DNA of 55,339 bases from Bacteroidales bacterium (GTDB lineage Bacteria; Bacteroidota; Bacteroidia; Bacteroidales; UBA932). Location: the NCBI GenBank assembly GCA_009774765.1, contig VSOK01000012.1:1-55339 (forward strand), given 5' to 3'. Below, in pieces: positions 1 through 9,700 of this stretch (position 1 is the stretch's first letter; each line of letters opens with the position of its first letter). A model generated the notes under the pieces. The model saw nothing but the letters and a program-made list of their open reading frames with translations, searched no databases and was not told where the DNA came from. A program made the translations under genes and the position numbers.

Positions 1-93
1 GTCCCGGGAGCCGTCCCCATCCTGAGGCTTGCGGCAACCCACAAAAGGCAAAGAGGCCGTCAAAAGCAGAATTATAATATTTTTTAATTTCAT
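1..93 (-). CDS. Lipoprotein, N-terminal fragment cut by window edge
   Basis: An open frame of 31 codons starts at position 93 and runs off the left edge. It begins MKLKNIIILLLTASLPFVGC: two lysines, a leucine/isoleucine-rich core and a FVGC lipobox with the cysteine at residue 20, followed by a charged mature start. That is a textbook lipoprotein signal. The start codon lies only 3 nt after the GH3 stop codon on the same strand, so it is very probably the next gene of the PUL operon. Mature function cannot be seen; a surface glycan-binding protein or another PUL enzyme is likely from position alone. Confidence 0.7.
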   Translation of the reverse strand, partial: MKLKNIIILLLTASLPFVGCRKPQDGDGSRD

Positions 94-96
94 TAA

Positions 97-2394
97 TTAC
101 AATAATTCATTTACTTTGGTCACAGAGCCTTTGACCTCGGCGCGCACAGTGGATTTGATGTCGCGTGAAGATGCTCCTATATGGAACGCATATTCTCCTG
201 CATCAGTTACCCATGCGCCTTTGGACTCGTCAAATGAGGAAAGGTCGGCATCTGCAACGGAAAGGGTCACGACCTCGGACTCCCCTGGTTTCAGTTCCCT
301 TGTCTTGGCAAAAGCCTTGAGTTCCTTTAACGGCTTGTCCATCGCACCCTTAGGAGCGGACACATAGAGCTGCACCACTTCCTTGCCTGCGAAATTGCCG
401 GTATTGGTCACCTTTACGGTCACTTCCGTCTTTTTGCCTGTATGCTTGACAGAAGGTTCGTCATATACGAAAGATGTATATGAAAGTCCGTATCCGAAAG
501 GATATGAAACAGAGATGTTTTCCTTGTCGAACCAGCGGTATCCTACATAGATGCCCTCCTCATATTCAGTATAGTCCACATTGCGCACAGACTCTTTCTT
601 TTCGTTCATAGTCTTGCCGAACATTCCGAATTCAAGGTCTATAGGGAAGTTCCTTGACGAAGCGTGGTCACCGTATGCTACAGGGAAGGTCATAGTCAGC
701 TTGCCTGAAGGGCAGGCATTTCCTTTGAGCACGTCAGCAACGCTGTTTCCGCCTTCCTGACCTGCCTGCCATGCACAGAGGACGGCATCAGGAAGATGTT
801 TCCAGGAGGCAGTCTCGATTACACCGCCGATATTGAGCACTACAACTACTTTCTTGCCGGCTGCGTGGAAGGCCTCGCAGACACTTTCTATAAGCCTGGT
901 CTCTTCCTTGCTCAACGAGAAGTCAGCCAGTTTCCTGTCAAGGAACTCACCTGAGTTGCGGCCGATAGTAATGATGGCCACATCATTCTTATTCACGGTT
1001 CCGGCCAATGCCTTGGCTTCAGGAACATATTCGGCCGGACGGTTCTTAGGGAAGAAATGCGCCATAGGATCATCACTCTTCGGATTTACCTTTGCTGTCT
1101 CCACTTCTATGTATTTCTCATAGAATGTCTTGAGGGATTCATCCACATTATAGCCGACATTACCGAGACCTTCCAGGAGGGATACGGTGTAGGCACGGTT
1201 AACATTGCCCGAACCTGTACCGCCTGCTATGAAATCGTATGAGGTATTTCCGAAAAGAGCGACATTCTTTATCTCAGGAGAGAAAGGAAGCGCACCGTTG
1301 TTTTCAAGAAGTACCATTCCCTCGGTGGCTGACTGACGTGTCACTGCCGCATGTGCCTTGAGGTCAGGCTTGTTGCTGTATTCGTACCCCTTGAAACGTG
1401 GAGACTTGACGATAAGCTCAAGCACGCGCCTTACATTCCTGTCAAGGTCAGCTTCAGCGAGCCTTCCGCTTTTCACACCTTCCACGATATCCTCAAACTG
1501 TCCTGCACGTCCAGGCTGGAGCATATCGTTTCCTGCATACATCTGAGCGACGGCATCCTTTCCTCCGAACCAGTCTGTCATTACCATACCTTCGAACCCC
1601 CAGTCGTCACGCAATATGGTAGTCTGAAGCTCTTTGCTCTCTGAGGTGTAGACTCCGTTCAGATAGTTGTAGGAAGACATCACCGTCCAAGGCTGGGATT
1701 CCTTCACGGCAATCTCGAAACCTTTCAGATAAATTTCGCGGATCGCACGGGGACTGACACGGGCGTCGTTCCCCATACGGTTGGTCTCCTGGTTGTTGAG
1801 TGCGAAATGCTTGATGGAAGTACCCACATTGTTTTTCTGCACGCCGCGCACGTATGCTGCAGCAATCTTTCCGCTGACTACAGGATCTTCGGAATAATAC
1901 TCGAAGTTACGTCCGCACAGAGGGTTCCTGTGGATGTTGAGAGCCGGTGCAAGAAGCACGTCGGCACCATATTCCAGAACCTCCTCACCTATCGCGTCAC
2001 CGACACTCTCCACAAGTTCCTGGTCCCAAGTGGAAGCGAGCAGGGTACCTATCGGGAAGTGGGTGCAATAGTAGGTGTTGCTGTCACCTTCGCGTGTAGG
2101 GTTGATGCGAAGTCCGGCAGGACCGTCCGCAAGTACTATCGAAGGGATACCGAGACGAGGTATAGGATAGGTGGTTCCGGCAGCTCCGGGCACAAGGTTA
2201 CGGGTCGCGCCTACGACAGGAGCCTCGCCGTCAGTGCCGGCCATACCTGTCCCTATGACCAGATGGGCTTTTTCCTCGAGCGTCATCGCCGCGACCACTT
2301 TGTCTATGGACGCATGGCCAAGCTGAGGGTCACCCTTAGGACCGCACGCGACCATTGCCGCAGCAGACATAGTCAACAATATCGTATGTTTCAT
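97..2394 (-). CDS. Glycoside hydrolase family 3 lipoprotein (beta-glucosidase/xylosidase type)
   Basis: A 765-residue GH3 enzyme that should remove terminal beta-linked sugars from oligosaccharides. The signal ends in a lipobox (AAMVAC, Cys17), so it is probably anchored in a membrane facing the periplasm or the surface. The N-terminal barrel carries the GH3 KHF motif near residues 196-198 and the nucleophile context GMVMTDWFGG, with Asp274 the likely catalytic nucleophile. A second alpha/beta domain follows at about 350-600, and a fibronectin-III-like C-terminal domain starts near 655 (KEVVQLYVSAP). Length fits the family. It follows the CE1-like esterase by 12 nt and precedes a lipoprotein gene by 3 nt, so it belongs to the PUL operon. 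The exact sugar specificity cannot be read from the sequence. Confidence 0.93.
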   Translation of the reverse strand: MKHTILLTMSAAAMVACGPKGDPQLGHASIDKVVAAMTLEEKAHLVIGTGMAGTDGEAPVVGATRNLVPGAAGTTYPIPRLGIPSIVLADGPAGLRINPTREGDSNTYYCTHFPIGTLLASTWDQELVESVGDAIGEEVLEYGADVLLAPALNIHRNPLCGRNFEYYSEDPVVSGKIAAAYVRGVQKNNVGTSIKHFALNNQETNRMGNDARVSPRAIREIYLKGFEIAVKESQPWTVMSSYNYLNGVYTSESKELQTTILRDDWGFEGMVMTDWFGGKDAVAQMYAGNDMLQPGRAGQFEDIVEGVKSGRLAEADLDRNVRRVLELIVKSPRFKGYEYSNKPDLKAHAAVTRQSATEGMVLLENNGALPFSPEIKNVALFGNTSYDFIAGGTGSGNVNRAYTVSLLEGLGNVGYNVDESLKTFYEKYIEVETAKVNPKSDDPMAHFFPKNRPAEYVPEAKALAGTVNKNDVAIITIGRNSGEFLDRKLADFSLSKEETRLIESVCEAFHAAGKKVVVVLNIGGVIETASWKHLPDAVLCAWQAGQEGGNSVADVLKGNACPSGKLTMTFPVAYGDHASSRNFPIDLEFGMFGKTMNEKKESVRNVDYTEYEEGIYVGYRWFDKENISVSYPFGYGLSYTSFVYDEPSVKHTGKKTEVTVKVTNTGNFAGKEVVQLYVSAPKGAMDKPLKELKAFAKTRELKPGESEVVTLSVADADLSSFDESKGAWVTDAGEYAFHIGASSRDIKSTVRAEVKGSVTKVNELL

Positions 2395-2406
2395 ATCTTC
2401 AGATGA

Positions 2407-3600
2407 CTATTTGAAAAGTTTAGGAACGAACTCGGTCAGGTAGATTCTCCAGTTCTTCCAGATATGTCCTTCCCCTGTCTCGTAATATTTGTATTCATAT
2501 CCTTTTTCATCGAGCATCTTGCGGTAGTCCACATTTGCCTGGAAAAGGAAGTCGGTGTTTCCGATAGCAATCCAATAGAGGGCAGGTTTCTTCGCGAACT
2601 GTACATCAAGCTGATCCTCCACGTTCTGATATACAGGACATGTAGCGTTCTTGTCAGGCATAATGGCTGCTGAGAAAAGACCTATATAGTCGAATTTGTC
2701 AGGATAGTAGCGTGAGATATGGCAAGAGTGGTATCCGCCCATCGAAAGGCCTGCTATAGCGCGATGTTTCTTGTCCTTATAGACACGGTAGTTGCTTTCC
2801 ACATACTTCATCACATCAGGGAAAGAAAGCTCGAAGGCACCGTCCATCATTCCTCTCTGCTGCATGCTCGGGATTCGCTCGAATCCTTCCACAGACTCAC
2901 CTGCGGCAGCCTGCTCGCCTGCATTTCCGTTGGTCATGACCACGATCATAGGCTCGGCCTTGCCCTGTGCGATGAGGTTGTCAAGGATCTGGGACATACG
3001 TCCGAGAGCGATCCATGCCTCCTCGTCACCGCCGGCACCGTGAAGAAGATAGAATACAGGGTATTTCTTGCTCTTGTTCTGCTCGTAGCCGGCCGGAGTG
3101 TAGACTGTAAGACGACGCTGCATCTTGAGCGCAGGACTGTCATACCATACACGGGACACGCTTCCGTGAGGCACGTCCTGTACTTTGTAAAGGTCTGCGC
3201 GTCCTCCTCCGATGATGAATACATTGGTCACGGAAGCGATGTCACGGATCATATATACATTGCTCGGATCACGGACCATAAGGCCGTCGACCACAAATGA
3301 ATAGCTATAAAGTTCAGGAGCGAGAGGAGCTGTGGTGTATTCCCATACGCCGTCCTTCTCCACCAGTTCCGCAAAGCCGGGTCCGTCAAACTGTCCGAAA
3401 GGAGTGTCGATCTTCTGTGTAGGAAGGAAATCTCCTGTCACCTCCACTTTGACAGCCTTAGGGGCGCGGAGCCTGAAAGTTACGCTGTTGTCATCATTTA
3501 TCTGAGGAGAAACTATCTTGGAACCTCCCCAAAGTGCCTGCTGTGCAAATGCACCAATTGTAAGCAGCAACGCAGCTGCGATTGAAACGATTTTTTTCAT
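2407..3600 (-). CDS. CE1-like esterase with N-terminal E-set domain
   Basis: A secreted alpha/beta-hydrolase of the esterase D / feruloyl-esterase type. The signal peptide MKKIVSIAAALLLTIGAFAQ ends at AFA-Q. Residues about 28-110 form an immunoglobulin-like E-set/CBM48-like domain, and the catalytic domain covers about 155-397. It contains the oxyanion region YLLHGAGGDEEAW, the nucleophile elbow GLSMGG (Ser about 286) and a C-terminal GEGHIWKNW that supplies the catalytic His. In gut Bacteroidales this architecture occurs in hemicellulose PULs and removes ferulate or acetate from xylan side chains; that substrate is inference here. The ATG at 3600 was chosen because it directly starts the signal peptide; the upstream in-frame codon is TTG. 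Confidence 0.88.
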   Translation of the reverse strand: MKKIVSIAAALLLTIGAFAQQALWGGSKIVSPQINDDNSVTFRLRAPKAVKVEVTGDFLPTQKIDTPFGQFDGPGFAELVEKDGVWEYTTAPLAPELYSYSFVVDGLMVRDPSNVYMIRDIASVTNVFIIGGGRADLYKVQDVPHGSVSRVWYDSPALKMQRRLTVYTPAGYEQNKSKKYPVFYLLHGAGGDEEAWIALGRMSQILDNLIAQGKAEPMIVVMTNGNAGEQAAAGESVEGFERIPSMQQRGMMDGAFELSFPDVMKYVESNYRVYKDKKHRAIAGLSMGGYHSCHISRYYPDKFDYIGLFSAAIMPDKNATCPVYQNVEDQLDVQFAKKPALYWIAIGNTDFLFQANVDYRKMLDEKGYEYKYYETGEGHIWKNWRIYLTEFVPKLFK

Positions 3601-3625
3601 GAACAAAATTTTTATTTTAGTGAAA

Positions 3626-3654
3626 GCTTACGGCAGTCCGAGGCTGCCGTAAGC
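3626..3654 (-). other. Intra-operonic hairpin before the CE1 esterase
   Basis: A perfect 11-bp stem (GCTTACGGCAG / CTGCCGTAAGC) with a 7-nt loop fills half of the 61-nt gap between the SusE-like gene and the esterase. No uninterrupted U run follows on the minus strand, so it is not a typical terminator. An mRNA processing or stabilising role, or partial termination, is possible. Its core CGGCAG-N7-CTGCCG recurs at 6711-6729. Confidence 0.7.
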
Positions 3655-3661
3655 CGTCATT

Positions 3662-5092
3662 TTACAATTCTATCGGTCCTGTATATCTGGCATTTATAGC
3701 CGAACTCTCCAAAGTTATAGTATAATTCCCGTCAGCTTGCTCGACAGTGAGTATACCGTCCGTCACATGGACGGCAGTGTTTCCGCTTGAGGCTACGGTC
3801 CACCAGCAGGTTCCCCAGTTGGTGAATTCATATCCCATATTCCAAATGTCACCGGGATCCCAGCCGATACCGAATTCGTTCTCGCCTACCTTTCCGCCTT
3901 CCGCGCACGGTTTGTATGATCCGGCTTTCAATGTCCCGTCCTCGCTATAGAGGTCAATTGCAAGGTAGTTTCCGCTTCCGCTGAAGTCCATACCTCCATA
4001 CATATTAGGTGAGGCTGTAACATCATCTGTGGTAAGGTTGATCGTCAATGATTTGTTGTTAGGGTCCTGTTTTCCGTTGAATACGGCCGAAGCGCATTTT
4101 GTCAGTCCGGCATATTCGATTTTGTCAGGATTCAAGGCTTCGATCGCCCCGTTGAACTCTGCCCACAAGCCGTTGTGGTTGTAGCTGATGGTATAGGTAG
4201 ATCCAGTTTTGGTAACTGTAATTTCACCTTCAAGTATCTTTTCAGCGGTATTGTTGCCGTCATTGACAGTCCACCAGCAGGTTCCCCAGTTGTACATAGG
4301 CTGAGGTCCCCAGCCCCAATCCATAGTGGTGTCATATCCTATGCTGTACTCGCCCTCACCGACTTTTCCGCCTTCTGCAGAAGGCTTGTATGTACCGGTA
4401 TGCAGGAATCCGTCAGCACTGTAGAAATCTATCGCAAGATAGTTTCCGGTTCCTTTATAGACATTTGAGTATATGCTCGGATCGAACTCGACAGTCACTC
4501 CTGCCGTACCCAGCTTGACTGTAGCGATACCCTGATTCTTTGCCGCTTCAAGCACTTTTGTCAGTCTGACAGGCTCGAGGTCAGGTTCATAGACAAGCTC
4601 TACGGATGAATTAACTTTGATCACAGTCTCGTCGGCAAGCCAGAGGCAGCCGCTGAAAGAATATTTACCGTCAACGGATGACACGAGAAGCGAGCCATAG
4701 TCGACCGGAATCTCCTTTGCCTGTCCGTCGGAAACCGAGCAGAATGCCGATCCCTCCTGACCGACAATATAGTTTCCGTTCTTTGCCGCATCCGATGTAG
4801 CCGGAGTATAGGAAGCATTCGCAAGAAAATATTTGTCGCACACGAACTTCATCCTGAGCACATTTCCGGTGCCGGAATATACTCCGTCCGTACCTTTGAC
4901 CCCTTCCGTTGCCAACTCCACTGTGAATGTCCTCACACCGTCTCCTTTGACTACAGGCTGGGACAGGACAGCATCCATCTTATACTCCTCCGGAGCAGGA
5001 TACATACCCGTCAAAGGAGCCACCGCATCTTCTGAGCAGGAGCCGATGGCAAGTGCCGCGGCTGCAACTGCAAACATATATCTTAATTTCAT
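3662..5092 (-). CDS. SusE/F-type surface glycan-binding lipoprotein with three repeats
   Basis: A lipoprotein of about 476 residues with the signal MKLRYMFAVAAAALAIGSC (lipobox AIGSC). It sits just behind susD, where SusE/SusF-like surface glycan-binding proteins are encoded. The mature part contains three related domains. The second and third are clearly alike: each has GTGNYLAIDFYS or GSGNYLAIDLYS, then YKP-AEGGKVGE, then NWGTCWWTV, and ends in a beta-rich tail. The first keeps only GTGNVLRMKF and the later strand pattern. The tryptophan-rich NWGTCWWTV loops are plausible sugar-stacking sites. ATG 5092 is favoured over ATG 5101 because it begins the signal directly. Exact family (DUF) is not identified; the function is inferred from position and architecture. 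Confidence 0.8.
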   Translation of the reverse strand: MKLRYMFAVAAAALAIGSCSEDAVAPLTGMYPAPEEYKMDAVLSQPVVKGDGVRTFTVELATEGVKGTDGVYSGTGNVLRMKFVCDKYFLANASYTPATSDAAKNGNYIVGQEGSAFCSVSDGQAKEIPVDYGSLLVSSVDGKYSFSGCLWLADETVIKVNSSVELVYEPDLEPVRLTKVLEAAKNQGIATVKLGTAGVTVEFDPSIYSNVYKGTGNYLAIDFYSADGFLHTGTYKPSAEGGKVGEGEYSIGYDTTMDWGWGPQPMYNWGTCWWTVNDGNNTAEKILEGEITVTKTGSTYTISYNHNGLWAEFNGAIEALNPDKIEYAGLTKCASAVFNGKQDPNNKSLTINLTTDDVTASPNMYGGMDFSGSGNYLAIDLYSEDGTLKAGSYKPCAEGGKVGENEFGIGWDPGDIWNMGYEFTNWGTCWWTVASSGNTAVHVTDGILTVEQADGNYTITLESSAINARYTGPIEL

Positions 5093-5115
5093 AATAATCA
5101 TTGACAATTAATAGT

Positions 5116-6687
5116 TTACCAACCTGGATTCTGCTTGATCATTTTGTTCAGGCGAAGCTCCTCACCAGGATAAGGAAGAAGTTTGTGCTTTGGTTTGAAT
5201 CCATATCTTGAAGTGTCGTCACCATTGTATTTGACCCAGCGCACATCACCGTTCGAATTGAGGTACGGAGTCTTTTCTCCATTGTTTTTCAGTTTGTTCT
5301 CAGCATCGCCCCAACGTACGAGGTCCTGGAAACGGGTTCCCTCACCGCACATTTCGACACGTTTTTCAAGCTTTATGTCCTCAAGGCTCACACCTGACTT
5401 GGTGGCAGCCTGTGCACGTGTACGTATCCTGTTATAATAGGCATCCGCCTTGTCCTGATTGCCGGCCAGGAGATTGGCTTCTGCACCGCAAAGGAGCACT
5501 TCAGCAAAACGCATCCAGCGTGGGTTGTTGCAGTATGCCATAGAATTGTCCATAGCGGCAGGAAGGTCGGTTCTGAGGATTCTCCATTTCCACATAAAAT
5601 ATCCCTCGTTGATTATTTCCATTCCGGCCTTGATCCTGTTGTTGCGCTCCTGCATCTGGGCGTATGTCTTCAAAGTGGCATTAAGCCTGTAGCCGTCCGT
5701 TCCTTCCGATTTCACAAAGTCATCGTAAAGGTCCCTGGTAGGATTGAGGAATCCCCATCCCATAGAAGCAAACTCTTCCGGATTAAGGTCCATATTTCCT
5801 GTTCTCCAATGACACATGGACGCTACAGTATTGTAACCTGTCGAAGGAAGTCCGAAGTTCTCATAAGGGTTGTTGGTATTGTCGACCCTTATGCTCTCAA
5901 AAATGCTTTCACAATTCTGTTTGCCTTGTCCGACCAGTATGTTCTCATAATCTGAATAAAGGTCGTAAAGCTGGCTGTCTACTATATCATTGAAAACCTG
6001 AGCAGCTTCCCCGTTCTTTTTCTGCCAGAGGTAGGCTTTGCCGAGAATCGCCTGAGCGAACTGTTTAGTGACCCTCCAGGTCTTGTCGTTCACTGAAGAC
6101 TTTTCTGTAAGGCTGCCTGAAGAGATAGCTTCCGTCAGGTCACGCTCCACAAGTCCCCAAAGTTCCTCTGTCGTACCGTTTGGCCTTGCATACTCGCTCG
6201 GCTCAAGCTCATGGTCTACAAATGGAGGGTTGCCCCACATTGTGATCAGTTCGAAATATGCCCAGGCACGGAATATCTTGGCCTCGGCCCTCGCCCTGCG
6301 CATAATTTCTGTCTCTTCAGTCACATGCCCGAGCACGACATTGGCCTTGTAGATGATTCCGTAATAGCTTTCGAACATTCCCCTGAGGAATGTCTGGTCT
6401 GTGCCGAAAGTAAACTCATTGAGCTGTTCCAGGTCCGCATTGTCGTTACGCGCACCGCCGCCTGCCCAGAAGTCGTCCGTGAGCATCTCCTTGCCCATCC
6501 TGTAGCTGAACTCCAGATTTCTCAGCTGAGAATAGCAGGCGATAATCGCCGCCTCGGCATCCTCGTCCGTCCGATAGAATGTATCAAAGTTAAGTACACC
6601 CTTTTGTGGTATGTCCAGAAGACTGTTGCATGATGTCAGAGTCAGAACACCAGCCAGTGATATGTAAATTATATTTTTTAGTTTCAT
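5116..6687 (-). CDS. susD: RagB/SusD-family nutrient-uptake outer membrane lipoprotein
   Basis: A 523-residue SusD homologue. The signal ends with the lipobox LTLTSC, followed by the usual NSLLDIPQKG start of mature SusD proteins. It contains the TPR-like helices (AEAKIFRAWAYFELITMWG) and the conserved C-terminal region with GEGTRFQDLVRWG and ending KQNPGW. SusD acts as the lid on the SusC barrel and binds the glycan outside the cell. It directly follows susC with a 54-nt gap containing a hairpin. The susD symbol is used in the generic sense; the ligand is not starch by any evidence seen here. Confidence 0.96.
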   Translation of the reverse strand: MKLKNIIYISLAGVLTLTSCNSLLDIPQKGVLNFDTFYRTDEDAEAAIIACYSQLRNLEFSYRMGKEMLTDDFWAGGGARNDNADLEQLNEFTFGTDQTFLRGMFESYYGIIYKANVVLGHVTEETEIMRRARAEAKIFRAWAYFELITMWGNPPFVDHELEPSEYARPNGTTEELWGLVERDLTEAISSGSLTEKSSVNDKTWRVTKQFAQAILGKAYLWQKKNGEAAQVFNDIVDSQLYDLYSDYENILVGQGKQNCESIFESIRVDNTNNPYENFGLPSTGYNTVASMCHWRTGNMDLNPEEFASMGWGFLNPTRDLYDDFVKSEGTDGYRLNATLKTYAQMQERNNRIKAGMEIINEGYFMWKWRILRTDLPAAMDNSMAYCNNPRWMRFAEVLLCGAEANLLAGNQDKADAYYNRIRTRAQAATKSGVSLEDIKLEKRVEMCGEGTRFQDLVRWGDAENKLKNNGEKTPYLNSNGDVRWVKYNGDDTSRYGFKPKHKLLPYPGEELRLNKMIKQNPGW

Positions 6688-6710
6688 ACTATCAAAGTTT
6701 TATTGAAATC

Positions 6711-6729
6711 CGGCAGATTTCTGCTGCCG
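6711..6729 (-). other. Hairpin between susC and susD
   Basis: A CGGCAG stem, 7-nt loop and CTGCCG lie in the 54-nt susC-susD spacer. The same 6-bp core and the same loop length occur in the hairpin at 3626-3654. No U run follows, so it is not a simple terminator. Confidence 0.55.
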
Positions 6730-6741
6730 CACCCATTGTGA

Positions 6742-9700
6742 TTAGAATGTAATTGTAAGACCTGCAACCACTTTCTTTGAAGTTGGATAATGTCCTTTGT
6801 CTACACCTGAGCTGGTGACTTCCGGATCGAACCCGGGATATCTGGTGAATGTGAAATAATCATCCAAAGAAGCATAGATGCGGAGATTCTGCACTTTGAT
6901 CTTCTGCATCCATCTCTGAGGGAAGTTGTAGCCGAGCTGAATCTGTTTGATCTTGAAGTAGGAACCGTCAAATACATTGGCACTTGAAGTAAAATATTTG
7001 CCCATATCATTGGCTCCTGCCCTTGGAGTGCTTCCGTCGCGGTTATCCGGTCTCCAGCGGTTCTCGGTAAAATATGTCAGCTTGTTCAATGCACGGTCCT
7101 CGCGCTGGAGGCAGCAATAGATGTCATTGCCTGCGCTGCCGGTGCCGAACAGCAGGAAGTCGATACCTTTCCAAGCCATAGTGAAAGTGATACCGTACAT
7201 CACTGTAGGCATTGATTTGCCGATATATGTCTTGTCTGAATCTGTAATTCCCTCTACACCGTCCACATCTTTGAATGTAGGGTTTCCTGTCTCAGGGTCG
7301 ATACCCTCAAACTCATAGCCGTAGAAATACCAGGCCGGATAACCTACTTCAAATCTGGTGATCGCGCCGTATGAATGGAATCCCATACCATCTATCGCGC
7401 TCAAAGTCTCATGTATCTTGGTTACCTTGTTCTTGAGGGTGGAAAGGTTCGCACGTATTCCATAGCTGAATTCGCCGATATGGTCCTGCCATCCGAATTC
7501 GAATTCAAAGCCGGTATTCATTACATTGCCCGCATTGATAGGAGAAGGAGTGTTTCCCACGACCGTGGAAGCCTTGGCTCCTGAGACGATAAGGTCACGT
7601 GTATTCTTCATGAACCAGTCGGCAGTGAAGCTGAGTCTGTTGTTCAGGAAGCGCGTATCGATACCGACATTGGTCTGTTCTGCAGTCTCCCACTTGAGCT
7701 CCTTGTTTCCGGTAGCGGATGGAGCATATCCTTCGACATACTGAAGTCCTCCTATAGGATATGATCCGGTAGACTGGATGACAGTGGCATAACGATAGCC
7801 GCCCAAGCTCGCAGTGGAACCGTTCTGTCCCCATGAGGCACGGAGTTTCAGATGTGAAAGCCATTGCCTTGTATTTCTCATAAAGTTCTCATTGGAGATT
7901 ACCCAACCGGCTGATACTGCAGGGAAATATCCCCAACGGGTCTCGACTGGAAGCACGCTGCTGTCCGCCGCGTCTGCACGGAGAGAAACCTGAAGAAGAT
8001 ATTTGCTGGCATAGTCATAATTGATACGGCCGAAATAAGAATTCTTCCTGCTCAATGATTCCATTCCTCCGGAAAGGCTCTTGGTGGCATTCTCATGAGC
8101 GTATGCCCAATACCAGAACAGAGGGTCATCTTTCTTGAATCCCAGACCTGCATCAGCATTTCCGCTCATTGATCCGCTCACGCCGAAACTGCGGCTTTCG
8201 CTGTAGCTTGTTCCGACCATGATGCCGAAATTGTGATTCTTGACGCTTTTCTGATAGTTCAGGAAGTTCTCCCACTGCCAATATGTACTTGCATTAGAGC
8301 CTGCGCTTACTGAAAGATAGTCGTTCTTGTTGAGCCCGGTAGCGAAATAGTCGAAAGCTACTCCGTAGTTTTCACTGCTGGAAAGGCTGTAGCTGAGACG
8401 AGAGGTGACAGTCAGGCCCTTCACAGGCATAAAGTTGATAAAGCTCGTTCCAGTGAAATTGAAGCCTCGGCTTGTATTGTTGCCGCTGTCCCTTGTGATG
8501 TAAGGGTTGACGGTCTCGTCACCTGCAAACGCTGAGATACCGTAGATGTTTCCTTTGCCGTCACCGAGAAGAGGGCGGTTCAATGTATTGTTGGTAATGT
8601 TGCGCATGTGCGCAGGAAGGTCATTTTCAGGATAGAACGGCCTTGTAAGAGGGTCCATAGTAAGCAGTGAAAGCAAAGTGCTGCCATACTCGGAACCTTC
8701 TGATACCGACCTTGTCTTGTAATATTCAAGCTGGTTGTTGGTTCCGATTTCAAGCCAAGGCTTGATTTTCCAGCTTGCGTTTACCATACCTGTGATACGC
8801 TCGTATTTGTCCTTGTCACCTACTACAATACCGTCATTGTTGAGATAAGTTCCGGAAACATAGAGAGATTTGTTTGCATCACCCGCAGAGAAAGTAAGGT
8901 TATGCCTGTGCATGATAGAGTTTTCGAAACCGACCTTTACCCAGTCAGTGTTGGTAACGAAATCCCAGTTGTCATAAAATTTTTCGATAGGAATGATATT
9001 GGCTTCCGTATAGTAGTCGATGTACTGCTCGGAGTTCATAACCTGAGGAACTCTGGACACCCTCTGGCTGGCCAATTGGAAATCGTATGTGATGCGGCCT
9101 TTTCCCTCACCTTTCTTTGTGGTAATGAGCACGACTCCATTACCTGCCTCGGCACCGTAGATCGCAGCCGAAGCACCGTCTTTCAGAACTTCCATCGACT
9201 CGATGTCGTTAGGGTCAAGTCCTGCGATGCTTGATGCAAGACGTCCGTCGATCACATACAGAGGGTTGTTGTTGCCGTTCGATCCGATTCCCCTGATCTG
9301 AATTGCAGGAGCGGCTCCCGGACTTGCCGAAGATGTGATGAACTGCACACCGGAAGTCTTTCCCTGAAGTGCCTGTCCGGCAGATGTGATGGAGCGGGAA
9401 CTGATGTCCTCGGACTTCACCTGGGACACAGCACCGGTCACCGAACTTTTCTTCTGAACGCCGTAACCTACCACGACAGTTTCTTCAAGCAGCTGGGAAT
9501 CAGGCTCCATTCTGACATTTATCGTGCCCCCCCCAACTGGTTTTTCAACAGTGATGTAACCTAAATACAAAAATTCGAGAACCGAGCCTTCAGAGGCGGT
9601 GATGGTGTATTTTCCGTTCATATCGGAAAGCACTCCGTTCTGGGTTCCCTTTTCAATAATGCTGACACCGACCATAGGCTGGTTCAGCTCATCTGTGACA

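Noticed and set aside
1807..2406. 199-aa plus-strand ORF antisense to the GH3 gene
   Set aside because: Opposite to a well-supported GH3 gene, no recognisable motif, Cys/His/Arg-rich composition typical of shadow frames.
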